This document shows positions 46,019 through 53,991 of a stretch of DNA of 64,000 nucleotides, piece after piece. Every line of letters starts with the position of its first letter. Within the stretch, counting starts at the first letter, position 1. Source of the DNA: Billgrantia campisalis. GTDB lineage: Bacteria > Pseudomonadota > Gammaproteobacteria > Pseudomonadales > Halomonadaceae. Location: assembly GCF_022341425.1 (NCBI RefSeq), contig NZ_JABFUC010000011.1, forward strand, positions 1 to 64,000, read 5' to 3'. Below the pieces are notes generated by a model. That model was not told where the DNA came from and did not search any database. It worked only from the letters and a program-made list of their open reading frames with translations. The translations under genes and the position numbers were made by a program.

Positions 46019-46037
46019 GGCCGTCTAGGGAGGGGCG

Positions 46038-46913
46038 ATGTCTCCGTCGTTCAAGGGCATTCTGTTCATGTGCGCTGGCGTGCTGTGCCTGGCGATCGGC
46101 GACGCCATCGCCAAGTGGCTGGGTGAGGTGCATTCGCCGCTGCAGATCATCTTCTTTCGTACCCTGGTGTCGCTGCCGCTGATCGCCCTGCTGGCCTACT
46201 ACGGCGGAGGGCTGCGCAAGCTGCGTACCCGCCGGCCCGGGGTGCATCTGGTGCGCGGGCTGATCTATACCGGCACCATGGTCTGCTTCGTGCTGGGGTT
46301 GACCCTGCTGCCGCTGGCCGAGGCCACGGCCATCGCTTTTGTGGCGCCGCTGTTCGTCACCCTGCTGTCGGTGCCGCTGCTCGGCGAGAAGATCGACCCG
46401 CCGGTGCTGGCCGCCTCACTGTTCGGCTTCGTGGGGGTGCTGATCGTGGTGCGCCCCGGCGGCGATGCTTTCCAGCTTGGGTCGCTGGTGCTGATCGGCG
46501 CGGCGGTCTTCTATGCGCTGATGATGATCACCGCGCGGCGCTACGGCGGCCGCGAGCATCTCTGGGCGATGGTGTTCTACATGACGCTGGTGCCGCTGGT
46601 GATCACCGCGGTGGCGCTGCCCTGGGTGTGGCAGACGCCTCACCCCTGGCACTGGCCGGGCTTCCTGGCGGCGGGGGTCTTCGGGGTGGGCGCCACGGGC
46701 TGCATCACCATGGCCTTCCGTTTCGCGCCAGCTGCGATTGCCGCGCCCTTCGACTACACCGCCATGCTCTGGGCGGTGCTACTGGGCTGGTGGTTCTGGG
46801 GCGAGATGCCTGATCTCTGGGTCTTCATCGGCAGCGCCCTGATCATCGGCAGCGGCCTGGCCATCGCCTATCATGATCGTCGGACGACGCTGAAGCGCCG
46901 CCCAACTTCTTAG
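46038..46913 (+). CDS. EamA/RhaT-family DMT exporter
   Basis: A 291-residue drug/metabolite transporter with two EamA repeats and about ten helices (ILFMCAGVLCLAIGDAIAKWL, VFYALMMITARRYGG, PAAIAAPFDYTAMLWAVLLG). These proteins export amino acids, nucleosides or other metabolites; the substrate is not evident. AGGGAGGGG precedes the ATG. An intrinsic-terminator structure ends 20 bases upstream, suggesting conditional read-through. Its stop overlaps that of the convergent metal permease gene (tail-to-tail, 4 bases). Confidence 0.88.
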   Translation: MSPSFKGILFMCAGVLCLAIGDAIAKWLGEVHSPLQIIFFRTLVSLPLIALLAYYGGGLRKLRTRRPGVHLVRGLIYTGTMVCFVLGLTLLPLAEATAIAFVAPLFVTLLSVPLLGEKIDPPVLAASLFGFVGVLIVVRPGGDAFQLGSLVLIGAAVFYALMMITARRYGGREHLWAMVFYMTLVPLVITAVALPWVWQTPHPWHWPGFLAAGVFGVGATGCITMAFRFAPAAIAAPFDYTAMLWAVLLGWWFWGEMPDLWVFIGSALIIGSGLAIAYHDRRTTLKRRPTS

Positions 46914-47836
46914 GCACGATTCATCCGCCAGCGCCGCCAGTGGCGTGCCACCAGGCCGTGCCGGGGGGCCGCCAGCAGGGCAACGAAGAACAGCCCGGAG
47001 GCCACCAGCACGATGGTGCCCCCCGAGGCGACATCCAGCGACACCGAGAGCACCAGCCCCGTCACCGCGGAGCTCACCCCGACGCCCACCGAGATCGCCA
47101 GCATGCTGGGGAAGCGGTCGGTCAGCAGGTGGGCCGTGGCACCCGGGGTGATCAGCATCGCCACCACCAGAATGATGCCCACCGTTTCCAGGCTGGCGAC
47201 GATGGTCAGCGTCAGCAGCAGAATCAGCCCGTAGTGGATGAGGCCGGTATGGAAACCCAGCGCCTGGGCCTGCTGGGGGTCGAAGGTGTAGAGCAGCAGG
47301 GGGCGATAGGCGAGCCAGATAGCGAGCAGGGCCACCAGGCTTGCCGCGAGCGTGAGGATCAGCGCCGAGGTCTGCACGCCCAGCACGTTGCCGAACAGGA
47401 TATGCATCAGGTGGGTGCTGGTGGCGATCTTGCTGATGATCACGATGCCCAGTGCGAAGGCGGCGGTGAACATCAGGCCCATGGCGGCATCCGCCTTGAT
47501 GCGGGTATGGCGCTCCAGGGCGCCGATGCCCAGCGACGTCAGCGCGCCGGTGGCGAAGGCGCCGATGAAAAACGGCCAGCCCAGTAGGTAGGCGATGGCC
47601 ACGCCGGGCAGCACCGCGTGGGAGATGGCGTCCCCCAGCAGCGACCAGCGCTTGAGCACCACGTAGCAGGAGAGCAGCCCGCAGATCGCCCCCACCAGGA
47701 CCGAGGTGAGCAGGGCGCGCTGCATGAAGCGGTACTCGAAGGGAGCCGCCAGCGACTCGGGCAGCAGGTTGACTGCCATCATCAGCAGGGCGATCAGGGC
47801 GTCGATGATGCCGGTGGCCAGTGGTTCAAGCGGCAA
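46910..47836 (-). CDS. Manganese/iron-type ABC transporter permease
   Basis: A 308-residue ABC-3 family permease with about eight helices. Typical blocks are YRFMQRALLTSVLVGAICGLLSCYVVLKRWSLLGDAISHAVLPGVAI, and later LETVGIILVVAMLITPGATA. It belongs with the ATPase and binding-protein genes immediately upstream and with divergent mntR, so manganese is the likely metal (MntC/SitC type); zinc or iron cannot be excluded. It overlaps the ATPase gene by 11 nt. Confidence 0.87.
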   Translation of the reverse strand: MPLEPLATGIIDALIALLMMAVNLLPESLAAPFEYRFMQRALLTSVLVGAICGLLSCYVVLKRWSLLGDAISHAVLPGVAIAYLLGWPFFIGAFATGALTSLGIGALERHTRIKADAAMGLMFTAAFALGIVIISKIATSTHLMHILFGNVLGVQTSALILTLAASLVALLAIWLAYRPLLLYTFDPQQAQALGFHTGLIHYGLILLLTLTIVASLETVGIILVVAMLITPGATAHLLTDRFPSMLAISVGVGVSSAVTGLVLSVSLDVASGGTIVLVASGLFFVALLAAPRHGLVARHWRRWRMNRA

Positions 47837-48614
47837 CGCTCACCCCTCCGCGCCCGTTTTCGGGTGCCCCGACTGCCAGGCGGGCCAGCATGGCGTCGCT
47901 GAGCATTTCGTCGGGGGGACCCATGCCGACCAGGGTGCGATTGATCAGCAGCACGTTGTCGGCATGGCGGCGCGCGCTGGGCATGTCATGGGTCACCATG
48001 ATGACGCTGCGCCCCTTGCTGCGCTCACGCTCGAGCGTGGTGAGAATCAGCGCTTCGCTGGGCGGGTCCACCCCGGCCAGGGGTTCGTCGAGCAGCAGGA
48101 TCTTGGCCTGCTGAGCCAGGGCGCGAGCCAGCAGCACGCGCTTCTTCTGGCCGCCCGAGAGCTCACCGATGGGGCGCTCCGCATGCTCGGCCATGTCGAC
48201 GGCCTCGAGGGCGGCCTCGACGGCCCGCCGGTGGCTGGGATTGGCCCAGTAGCGCGGCAGCAGGCGCTGCCAGAGCGGATCCTGACGTATCAGGCCGTAG
48301 CGGCCGGTCAGCACCGTCTCGCGCACCGAAATGGGAAAATCCCACTCCATCTTTTCCTGCTGGGCCATGTAGGCGATATTGCCGGCCTTGCGCTGGGCGG
48401 CGGGGCGTTCGCCGAGGACTCTCAGCTCGCCGCGCAGCGGGGCGAGGCTACCGATCACCAGGTTGAGCAGGCTGGATTTGCCGGCGCCGTTGGGGCCGAT
48501 GATCGCCGTCCACTGCCCTTGCGGCAGCCGCAAGGTGATGTCCTCCAGCACCGGCTGCTGGTGATAGGCCGCATAGAGGCGGCGTGCCTCCAGCGCGGCA
48601 ACCGCGTCACTCAT
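47826..48614 (-). CDS. Manganese/iron-type ABC transporter ATPase
   Basis: A 262-residue ATPase: Walker A GPNGAGKSS, signature LSGGQKKRVLLARAL, Walker B ILLLDEPLAGVD. The block AYMAQQEKMEWDFPISVRETVLTGR is typical of Mn/Fe (SitB/MntB) importers. I start at 48614 (MSDAVAALEARR); the frame is open for another 50 codons but that overlaps the binding-protein gene. It overlaps that gene by 8 nt. Confidence 0.9.
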   Translation of the reverse strand: MSDAVAALEARRLYAAYHQQPVLEDITLRLPQGQWTAIIGPNGAGKSSLLNLVIGSLAPLRGELRVLGERPAAQRKAGNIAYMAQQEKMEWDFPISVRETVLTGRYGLIRQDPLWQRLLPRYWANPSHRRAVEAALEAVDMAEHAERPIGELSGGQKKRVLLARALAQQAKILLLDEPLAGVDPPSEALILTTLERERSKGRSVIMVTHDMPSARRHADNVLLINRTLVGMGPPDEMLSDAMLARLAVGAPENGRGGVSVAA

Positions 48615-49533
48615 GTTCGCCACCCAGGGCATCGCGCAAGAGCCGGACGTTGTGGCGCAGCATGCCGGCATAGTCCGGCGCTTCGCCATCCGGCTCGCTG
48701 AGGGAGTCGACGTAGAGGGGGCCGGCGATCGCCACCCCGGTCTCCTCGGCCACGCTGCGCACATGGCGATCGGAAATGGTGCTTTCCCAGAAGATGGCGG
48801 CCGGCTGCTTCTCCTCGATCATGTCGATGATGCGCATGATCTGGCGCGGCGTGCCCTCTTCCTCGGCATTGGTGCCCCAGATGCCGTCGTGCTCGAAGCC
48901 GAACGCCTCGGCGAAATAGACGAAGGCCGCCTCGCTGGAAATCAGCAGACGCTGCTCCTCGGGAATGGTCGCGAGCGACGCCATCAGCTCGTCATACAGC
49001 GCATGCAGCGACTCCCCGAGTTCCTCGGCACGCGCCTGGAAGGCCTCGGCCGCCTCGGGCCGCGCCTCGGCGAGGGCGTCGGCGATCACCCGGGCGTACT
49101 CGGCGGCGGCACGCGGGTCCATCCACATGTGCGGGTCGACCTCGCCGGCGTAATCGCCGGTCACGATGGGCTGGGTGGGGTAGCCGCTCTGCTCCGCCAC
49201 GGCGATCACCGGCACGCCGTCGGCTGCGGTGGCATTGACCTGGCCCATCCACTGCTCGAGGCCGTAACCGTTGTAGAACACCATCTCGGCCTCTTCGAGG
49301 GTGATGAAGTTGCTCGGAATCAGCTCCCATTCATGCACCTCCGCACCCGCCGGGGTCAGCAGCTCGACCCGGGCATCGTCGCCCGCCACCTCACGCACCA
49401 GGTCGCCAAGCACCGAGAAAGTGGCGGCCACCCTGAGCGGGGGGGGCTCGGCCTGTGTCGTGGTCGACACTGCCGTGGTCGTCAACGCTAAGGTGAGGGC
49501 GCTGAGCAGCATGAAACCTTTGGGGGCCGGCAT
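48607..49533 (-). CDS. Manganese/iron-type ABC transporter binding protein
   Basis: A 308-residue cluster A-I metal-binding protein. After a signal peptide (MLLSALTLALTTTAVSTTTQA) the mature protein opens LRVAATFSVLGDLVREVAGD. Metal-ligand contexts are AEVHEWELIP (His), DPHMWMDPRAAAEYA (His), ISSEAAFVYFAEAFG (usually Glu/His) and a C-terminal YVDSLSEPDGEAPDY (Asp). The absence of a long His-rich loop argues for Mn or Fe rather than Zn. GAGGAGAG precedes ATG 49533. The operon faces mntR. Confidence 0.9.
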   Translation of the reverse strand: MPAPKGFMLLSALTLALTTTAVSTTTQAEPPPLRVAATFSVLGDLVREVAGDDARVELLTPAGAEVHEWELIPSNFITLEEAEMVFYNGYGLEQWMGQVNATAADGVPVIAVAEQSGYPTQPIVTGDYAGEVDPHMWMDPRAAAEYARVIADALAEARPEAAEAFQARAEELGESLHALYDELMASLATIPEEQRLLISSEAAFVYFAEAFGFEHDGIWGTNAEEEGTPRQIMRIIDMIEEKQPAAIFWESTISDRHVRSVAEETGVAIAGPLYVDSLSEPDGEAPDYAGMLRHNVRLLRDALGGEHE

Positions 49534-49698
49534 GGTGTCACTCTCCTCTGGCGGCAAGCCGTTGCATGGGGGTGTGTCGCTGCAGCGATTTTCTGAGTCC
49601 ATGGTTAATATTTTAGCCAAGGTTAACTTGTAGGGTAGTAGGAAATTTCTATCGCCGCTTGGTTGCTGCCCAATCAAGACTTTGGCTATATTGGCGCG
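49534..49698. promoter_or_regulatory. Divergent mnt operon / mntR control region
   Basis: CAAG-GTTAA-CTTG at 49618-49630 is an inverted repeat and a candidate MntR operator; GGTTAA also recurs at 49603 and 49621. For mntR, TTGCTG at 49663-49668 and TATATT at 49687-49692 are an 18-bp-spaced -35/-10 pair. They place transcription start at about the mntR ATG. Confidence 0.5.
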
Positions 49699-50172
49699 AT
49701 GACCGACTCCCCGAACGATGTGACGCCGGATCGCCTTAGCAAGGCGGATGCCCTGCCGCCCAGCGACCAGCATGCGCAGCAGTACGTTGCCGTGCGCAAC
49801 GCCCATGAAACCGAGCTTCTCGAGGATTACGTGGAGTTGATCGCGGATCTGCTGCAGCATCAGGGCGAGGCGCGCTCGACGGATATCGCCGCCCGCATGG
49901 GGGTCAGCCAGGCCACGGTGTCGAAGACCGTGGCCCGCCTGAAGGCCCTGGAGCTGGTCTCCAGCAAGCCCTACCGCTCGCTGTTCTTGACCAAAAAGGG
50001 CGAGGCGATGGCCGCGATGTCGCATCAGCGTCATGCCATCGTGTTGAAATTCCTGCGTGCCCTGGGGGTCAGCGATCGCACGGCGCGAATCGATGCCGAG
50101 GGCATGGAGCACCATGTCAGCCAGGAGACCCTGGACATCATGCAGCGCTTCACGCGGGAGCGGGAACGCTGA
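49699..50172 (+). CDS. mntR: MntR-type (DtxR family) manganese regulator
   Basis: A 157-residue DtxR/MntR-family repressor. The winged HTH is in LLEDYVELIADLLQHQGEARSTDIAARMGVSQATVSKTVARLKAL, with metal-binding and dimerisation residues in KGEAMAAMSHQRHAIVLKFLRALGV and DAEGMEHHVSQETL (E-x2-H-H). With Mn(II) it would repress the divergent ABC operon. Length fits proteobacterial MntR. No ribosome-binding site is seen, and a -10 (TATATT) is only seven bases upstream of the ATG, so the mRNA may be leaderless. Confidence 0.9.
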   Translation: MTDSPNDVTPDRLSKADALPPSDQHAQQYVAVRNAHETELLEDYVELIADLLQHQGEARSTDIAARMGVSQATVSKTVARLKALELVSSKPYRSLFLTKKGEAMAAMSHQRHAIVLKFLRALGVSDRTARIDAEGMEHHVSQETLDIMQRFTRERER

Positions 50173-50221
50173 CTCTCGCTTTCGATCCCTTCCCTTCGTA
50201 GCGTTCGTTTCGTTCGCTGAT

Positions 50222-50836
50222 TCAGTCGGTGAAAAACGCCCGTGCGGCGGCCTCGGGGTCCGCCTGTCCGCAGATCGCCGAGATCACCGCCGGCCCCTGG
50301 GCGCCGGCGGCGCGCACGCGGGCGGCATGTTCGGCCTTGAGGCCGCCGATGGCCACCGCCGGCAGGGGGCTCTTCGCCACCAGGGCGGCCAGGCCGTCGA
50401 AGCCCAGCGGCGCGGCGTGGTCGTGCTTGGTGGCGGTGGCGAACACCGGGCCCAGGCCCAGGTAGTCGAGCGGCTGCGGGTCGAGGGCGGCGAGCTGGTC
50501 GTGGCGCTGCACCGAGAGCCCGAGGATGGCCGCCGGCCCCAGGGCGGCCCGGGCCCGCGCCACATCGCCGTCGTCCTGGCCGATATGCAGGCCATCGGCC
50601 CCGCTGGCCAGAGCCACGTCGAGGCGGTCGTTGATGATCAGCGGCACGCCGCTGCCGGCCAGTGCCGCCTTGAGGCGTCGCGCCTGGTCGGTCAGCTCGG
50701 CGTCGCTGGCGTGCTTGTCGCGTAGCTGCACCACCGTCACACCGCCGCGTACCGCGGCCACCACGGTCTCCACCAGCCCATGGCGGGCGCAGAGTGTCGG
50801 GTCGGTGACCAGATAGAGGGAAAGATCGATTCGCAT
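50222..50836 (-). CDS. thiE: Thiamine-phosphate synthase
   Basis: A 204-residue TIM-barrel enzyme that joins HMP-PP and thiazole phosphate to give thiamine monophosphate. Blocks: LYLVTDPTLC, VTVVQLRDKHASD, LIINDRLDVALASGADGLHIGQDD, LGLGPVFATATK and AIGGLKAEH. I start at 50836 (MRIDLSLY), with GGAGGAG just upstream. A TPP riboswitch precedes it. No other thi gene is in the window. Confidence 0.95.
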   Translation of the reverse strand: MRIDLSLYLVTDPTLCARHGLVETVVAAVRGGVTVVQLRDKHASDAELTDQARRLKAALAGSGVPLIINDRLDVALASGADGLHIGQDDGDVARARAALGPAAILGLSVQRHDQLAALDPQPLDYLGLGPVFATATKHDHAAPLGFDGLAALVAKSPLPAVAIGGLKAEHAARVRAAGAQGPAVISAICGQADPEAAARAFFTD

Positions 50837-50878
50837 GGGCTCCTCCGGGCGGAGCGGCGAGGTACAGGCGCGGCCTGC

Positions 50879-50954
50879 ACGACTCCCTCCGCCGGCATGA
50901 TCCGGGTCAGGTTCCAAGGGTGCTTCTCAGCCGGTGCACCGGCGCCCCTGTCGT
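50879..50954 (-). ncRNA. TPP riboswitch (THI element) upstream of thiE
   Basis: On the minus strand, CTGAGA, ACCCTTGGAACCTGATCCGG and GGCGGAGGGA match the conserved THI-box core. The closing P1 helix is ACGAC at 50954-50950 with GTCGT at 50883-50879. The end lies 43 bases before thiE, so control of translation or early termination by thiamine pyrophosphate is expected. Confidence 0.95.
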
Positions 50955-50997
50955 ATTGCCGAAGATGATACGCGTCGGGCGGCGGGTGGGGGAAGGC

Positions 50998-51480
50998 TCA
51001 GGGCGTCGGGCGAGCGGCGCCCAGGAAGCGCTGCTGCCAGTAGGCCACGTCCAGCGGCACGCTGACCACCTCGCGGCCCCGCCCCGGGGCATGGATCATC
51101 TGGCCGTTGCCGCGGTAGATGCCAACGTGGGAGGCCTTGCGGCGATCGCCGAAGAACAGCAGGTCGCCGGGCTGCGGCTGCGCCACGGCGGGCAGGCGGC
51201 GATACTGCTCGTCGGCGGTGCGCGGCACCTGAATGCCGGCTGAGCGGTAGGCCATTTCCACCAGCCCCGAGCAGTCCAGGCCCTCCGGAGTATTGCCCCC
51301 GAAGCGGTAAGGGGTGCCCAGGGCGCGCTTGGCGGTCGACAGGGCCAGGGCGCGTTCGATGGAGAGCCCGGCCTCTGGGGCCGGGCTACGGTCGGGGATA
51401 TCCCGCCCGGCGCAGCCGGCCAGCAGGACCAGCAGTGCCAGGCAGGCGATCAGACGCCAGGTAGCGGGGCGGTTGGGCAT
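50998..51480 (-). CDS. NlpC/P60 peptidoglycan endopeptidase lipoprotein
   Basis: A 160-residue lipoprotein (lipobox LLAGC) with an NlpC/P60 cysteine peptidase domain. The catalytic cysteine is in EGLDCSGLVEMAYRSAGI and the histidine in KASHVGIYRGNGQMIHAPG. It cuts peptide cross-bridges or stems in peptidoglycan (Spr/MepS-like). Length is normal for MepS-type proteins. It is on the same strand as thiE but the riboswitch separates them. Confidence 0.9.
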   Translation of the reverse strand: MPNRPATWRLIACLALLVLLAGCAGRDIPDRSPAPEAGLSIERALALSTAKRALGTPYRFGGNTPEGLDCSGLVEMAYRSAGIQVPRTADEQYRRLPAVAQPQPGDLLFFGDRRKASHVGIYRGNGQMIHAPGRGREVVSVPLDVAYWQQRFLGAARPTP

Positions 51481-51544
51481 GCCGGAGGCTCCTGCGCAGT
51501 GGGCATGTCCCTACATTAGCCGCTGCCCCGGGGTTGGGGAAGCG

Positions 51545-51889
51545 TCAGCTAAAGGCGATGCGGGTGCCGTAGGTCAGCATCTCGTCGGGGGTCATGGCAT
51601 GCCCCGGCACGCCGATCATCTCGTCACCGCACTGGTCGGCCCAGGTCAGCACTCCGTGGGTCAGGCCGGTCTCCCCCATCAGGTCGCGGATCTCGCCGGT
51701 GCCCATGAAGGTCAGGGTGTGGCCCTGGGCATCGGAGAGCGTCGCCACGCCGTTGGCATGGTGCAGGCGCACCGTGTAGATGCCGTCCTGGGATTCGACT
51801 TCGACGATGGGGGTGAAGCCGTTGGCCACGGCCTTGATCAGCTGCTTGTGGGTGATGTGGTCACCAAGGGTCAGGTCGCTGTCGGACAT
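51545..51889 (-). CDS. DUF6482-like small protein
   Basis: A 114-residue soluble protein with no signal peptide. VEVESQDGIYTVRLHHANGV and LSDAQGHTLTFMGTGEIRDLMG resemble DUF6482 proteins, common in Halomonas and Pseudomonas and of unknown function. I start at 51889 (MSDSDLTLGD), with GAGATAG upstream; the frame is open to 52159 but crosses the promoter region. It is divergent from gloA. Confidence 0.6.
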   Translation of the reverse strand: MSDSDLTLGDHITHKQLIKAVANGFTPIVEVESQDGIYTVRLHHANGVATLSDAQGHTLTFMGTGEIRDLMGETGLTHGVLTWADQCGDEMIGVPGHAMTPDEMLTYGTRIAFS

Positions 51890-52148
51890 GGTGCTATCTC
51901 GCGGGTGATGGTCTGGTGTATAACCAGCGTAGAAGTCTGTCAGGGCTTTTTCCACGCCATTCTGACCGGCTAGCCTTATGCCGGTTGAGGCCGTGGCGAT
52001 TGCGCTGGGTGGCTGCACATGCGACGCTGAGGCGTATAGTATTTGTATCGAAAAATGCCCCGGCGGACCGCGTGCCGCCACGGGGCTGGAATCATCACGC
52101 CCGGGTCCCCATCTTAGGGGTATCGAACGACGACGCGAGGAGAATGGC
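51890..52148. promoter_or_regulatory. Divergent region before gloA
   Basis: These 259 bases contain a TATAGT -10-like hexamer near 52035 for the rightward gene and an ACCGGC/GCCGGT hairpin at 51965-51985 with a 9-base loop. No gene is seen. Confidence 0.35.
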
Positions 52149-52682
52149 ATGAGCTTCAAGGGTGAGCAGTATCCCGGTGTTCAGACCCCCACCGCCGACA
52201 GCGCCGGCTTCCGGCTCAACCACACCATGCTGCGGGTCAAGGACCCGGAGAAGGCCCTGGCCTTCTACAGCCGAGTGTTCGGCATGCGGGTGCTGCGTCG
52301 GCTCGACTTCGAGGAGCTGCAGTTCTCGCTCTACTTCCTGGCCCGGCTGGAGGAGGACGAGTCGGTGCCCGAGGACGCCGGCGAGCGCACCGTCTGGACC
52401 TTTCGCCAGAAGGGTCTGCTGGAGCTGACCCATAACTGGGGCACCGAGGAGCAGGCCGACTTCGCCTACCACAACGGCAACGACCAGCCCCAGGGCTTCG
52501 GACATATCTGCTTCTCGGTGCCGGACCTGGATGCCGCCGAGGCCTGGTTCGACGCCAACGGCGTCGAGTTCGTCAAGCGCGCCGACCAGGGCAAGCTCAA
52601 GGACGTGGTATTCGTCAAGGACGTGGACGGCTACTGGATCGAGGTGATCCAGGCCGACCGCCTGGCCGCGCTGGGGGACTAG
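52149..52682 (+). CDS. gloA: Lactoylglutathione lyase (glyoxalase I)
   Basis: A 177-residue glyoxalase I that isomerises the methylglyoxal-glutathione hemithioacetal to lactoylglutathione. Metal ligands are visible in FRLNHTMLRVKD (His), GLLELTHNWGTE (Glu), GFGHICFSVPD (His) and DGYWIEVIQ (Glu). It is of the longer, eukaryote-like form (about 175 residues) rather than the 135-residue E. coli form, with the extra segment RLEEDESVPEDAGERTVWTF. GAGGAGAA precedes ATG 52149. Confidence 0.93.
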   Translation: MSFKGEQYPGVQTPTADSAGFRLNHTMLRVKDPEKALAFYSRVFGMRVLRRLDFEELQFSLYFLARLEEDESVPEDAGERTVWTFRQKGLLELTHNWGTEEQADFAYHNGNDQPQGFGHICFSVPDLDAAEAWFDANGVEFVKRADQGKLKDVVFVKDVDGYWIEVIQADRLAALGD

Positions 52683-52698
52683 GCGCCGAGCGATCGAA

Positions 52699-52716
52699 GC
52701 CGCCCGGAGGGGCGGC
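52699..52716. terminator. Hairpin between convergent gloA and asparaginase genes
   Basis: GCCGCCC-GGAG-GGGCGGC gives a 7-bp GC stem in the 66-base gap between two convergent genes. There is no T run on either strand, so termination is only suggested. Confidence 0.4.
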
Positions 52717-52748
52717 GCTGTCGCACTTCCCGCGTGGCTGGCTGCCGC

Positions 52749-53765
52749 CTAGAGCGGCGCCATTTCTCCGCGCAGCGGCCGGGCCATGGCCCGGCGCAGG
52801 GCGTCGCCCTCCAGCCCTCTGCCCATCAGCACCTGCAGCTTGGTCACGGCGGCTTCCGGGGTCATGTCCTGACCGGAGACGACCCCGGCGGCGTTCAGGG
52901 CGGCGCCTGTGGCATAGGTGCCCTGGTGGACGAGCCCCTGGTGACACTGGGTCAGGTTGATCACGGCCAGCCCTCTCTCCGTGGCCCGCCGCAGGCTCTC
53001 CATGAGACGTCCCTCCAGGCTTGGTGGGTTGCCGACGCCATAGGTCAGCAGCACCAGCCCCTGGAGCCGGGAGTCCTCCAGCATTGCCTCCGCCAGGCGA
53101 GCCGACATGCCGGGGTGGCAATGGAGCACGCCGACGCGGTCGGCTTCGAAGACCACCGGTGAGAAGTCCGGCGTGCCCACGGGCAGGGTCGGCGCCCGGT
53201 CCAAGTGCAGTTCGATACCGGCTTCGCCCAGCCAGGGGGCATTGGGCGAGTCGAAGGCATCCATGCCCTGGCTGCGTACCTTGCGGGTGCGGTTACCGCG
53301 CAGCACCCGATCATGAAAGACGACGCAGACCTCCCGTGGCGCCCCGGGGGCAAAGGCGGCCTGCATCGCCGTGGCGACGTTGCCCGGTGCGTCGCTGCGC
53401 GGCTCGCCAAGGGGGATCTGGGCGCCGGTCAGCATCACCGGCTTGTCCAGGGCGCCGAGCATGAAGGAGAGCGCCGAGGCGGTATAGGCCAGGGTATCGG
53501 TGCCGTGCAGGATCACCACCCCGTCATGGGCGTCCCAGTGGCGTGCCAGCACCTCGACGATTCGGTTCCACACCTCCGGGGTCAGGTCGGCGCTGTCGAT
53601 CGGCGGCTGCATCTCCACCAGCCGGTATTCGGGGAGGGCCGCGCCGCCGTGGGCCGCCAGCAGGCTCGCCAGCCGTTCGGCGAAGGCCTCACCGGGTACA
53701 TAGCCCGCGGCAGAGGGCTGCATGCCGATGGTGCCTCCGGTGTACAGAAGTAGAATGCTTGGCAT
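52749..53765 (-). CDS. ansA: L-asparaginase, cytoplasmic type I-like
   Basis: A 338-residue asparaginase that hydrolyses asparagine to aspartate and ammonia. The nucleophile T12 lies in LLYTGGTIGM, and the second threonine-aspartate pair in VILHGTDTLAYTASALSFM. No signal peptide is present, so it should be cytoplasmic, like E. coli AnsA (338 residues). I start at 53765 (AAGGAGG upstream). The longer frame to 53864 crosses the promoter. Its upstream region carries the same double TGCA-N6-TGCA element as the region between the TTT operon and the XRE regulator. Confidence 0.92.
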   Translation of the reverse strand: MPSILLLYTGGTIGMQPSAAGYVPGEAFAERLASLLAAHGGAALPEYRLVEMQPPIDSADLTPEVWNRIVEVLARHWDAHDGVVILHGTDTLAYTASALSFMLGALDKPVMLTGAQIPLGEPRSDAPGNVATAMQAAFAPGAPREVCVVFHDRVLRGNRTRKVRSQGMDAFDSPNAPWLGEAGIELHLDRAPTLPVGTPDFSPVVFEADRVGVLHCHPGMSARLAEAMLEDSRLQGLVLLTYGVGNPPSLEGRLMESLRRATERGLAVINLTQCHQGLVHQGTYATGAALNAAGVVSGQDMTPEAAVTKLQVLMGRGLEGDALRRAMARPLRGEMAPL

Positions 53766-53837
53766 GATCACGCCTCCTTGTTGGTAGCGCTTTCCGATTA
53801 AACCAGTTGATCTGATTGAAAAAATTGGGCGCAACGA

Positions 53838-53882
53838 TGCACTGCGTTGCATTCTTGGCGCCATGAGGTGCAGCAGACTGCA
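53838..53882. promoter_or_regulatory. Double TGCA-N6-TGCA element, copy A (upstream of ansA)
   Basis: TGCACTGCGTTGCA (53838-53851) and TGCAGCAGACTGCA (53869-53882) start 31 bp apart, and the second is followed by TCACCT. Copy B at 57135-57179 has the same four TGCA tetrads, the same spacing and the same TCACCT. The element ends 73 bases upstream of the ansA start. Probable binding site of the XRE regulator at 57211-58017 (inference). Confidence 0.65.
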
Positions 53883-53913
53883 TCACCTGTCTGATGCATT
53901 AGGTGCTATCACG

Positions 53914-53951
53914 AAAAAACGCCCGAGACCGCTTTTCGCTGGCCTCGGGCG
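53914..53951 (-). terminator. Intrinsic terminator of the TTT transporter operon
   Basis: On the minus strand CGCCCGAG (53951-53944) pairs with CTCGGGCG (53927-53920) across a 16-base loop and is followed by six Ts (53919-53914). It lies 41 bases after the stop of the TTT binding-protein gene. Confidence 0.85.
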
Positions 53952-53991
53952 CAGTGGTCACTGCCCGCTTACGCTGGGCGGTGTGCGTCGA

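Noticed and set aside
48615..48764. N-terminal extension of the metal ABC ATPase
   Set aside because: The extra 50 codons overlap the binding-protein gene in another frame and have no ATPase similarity.
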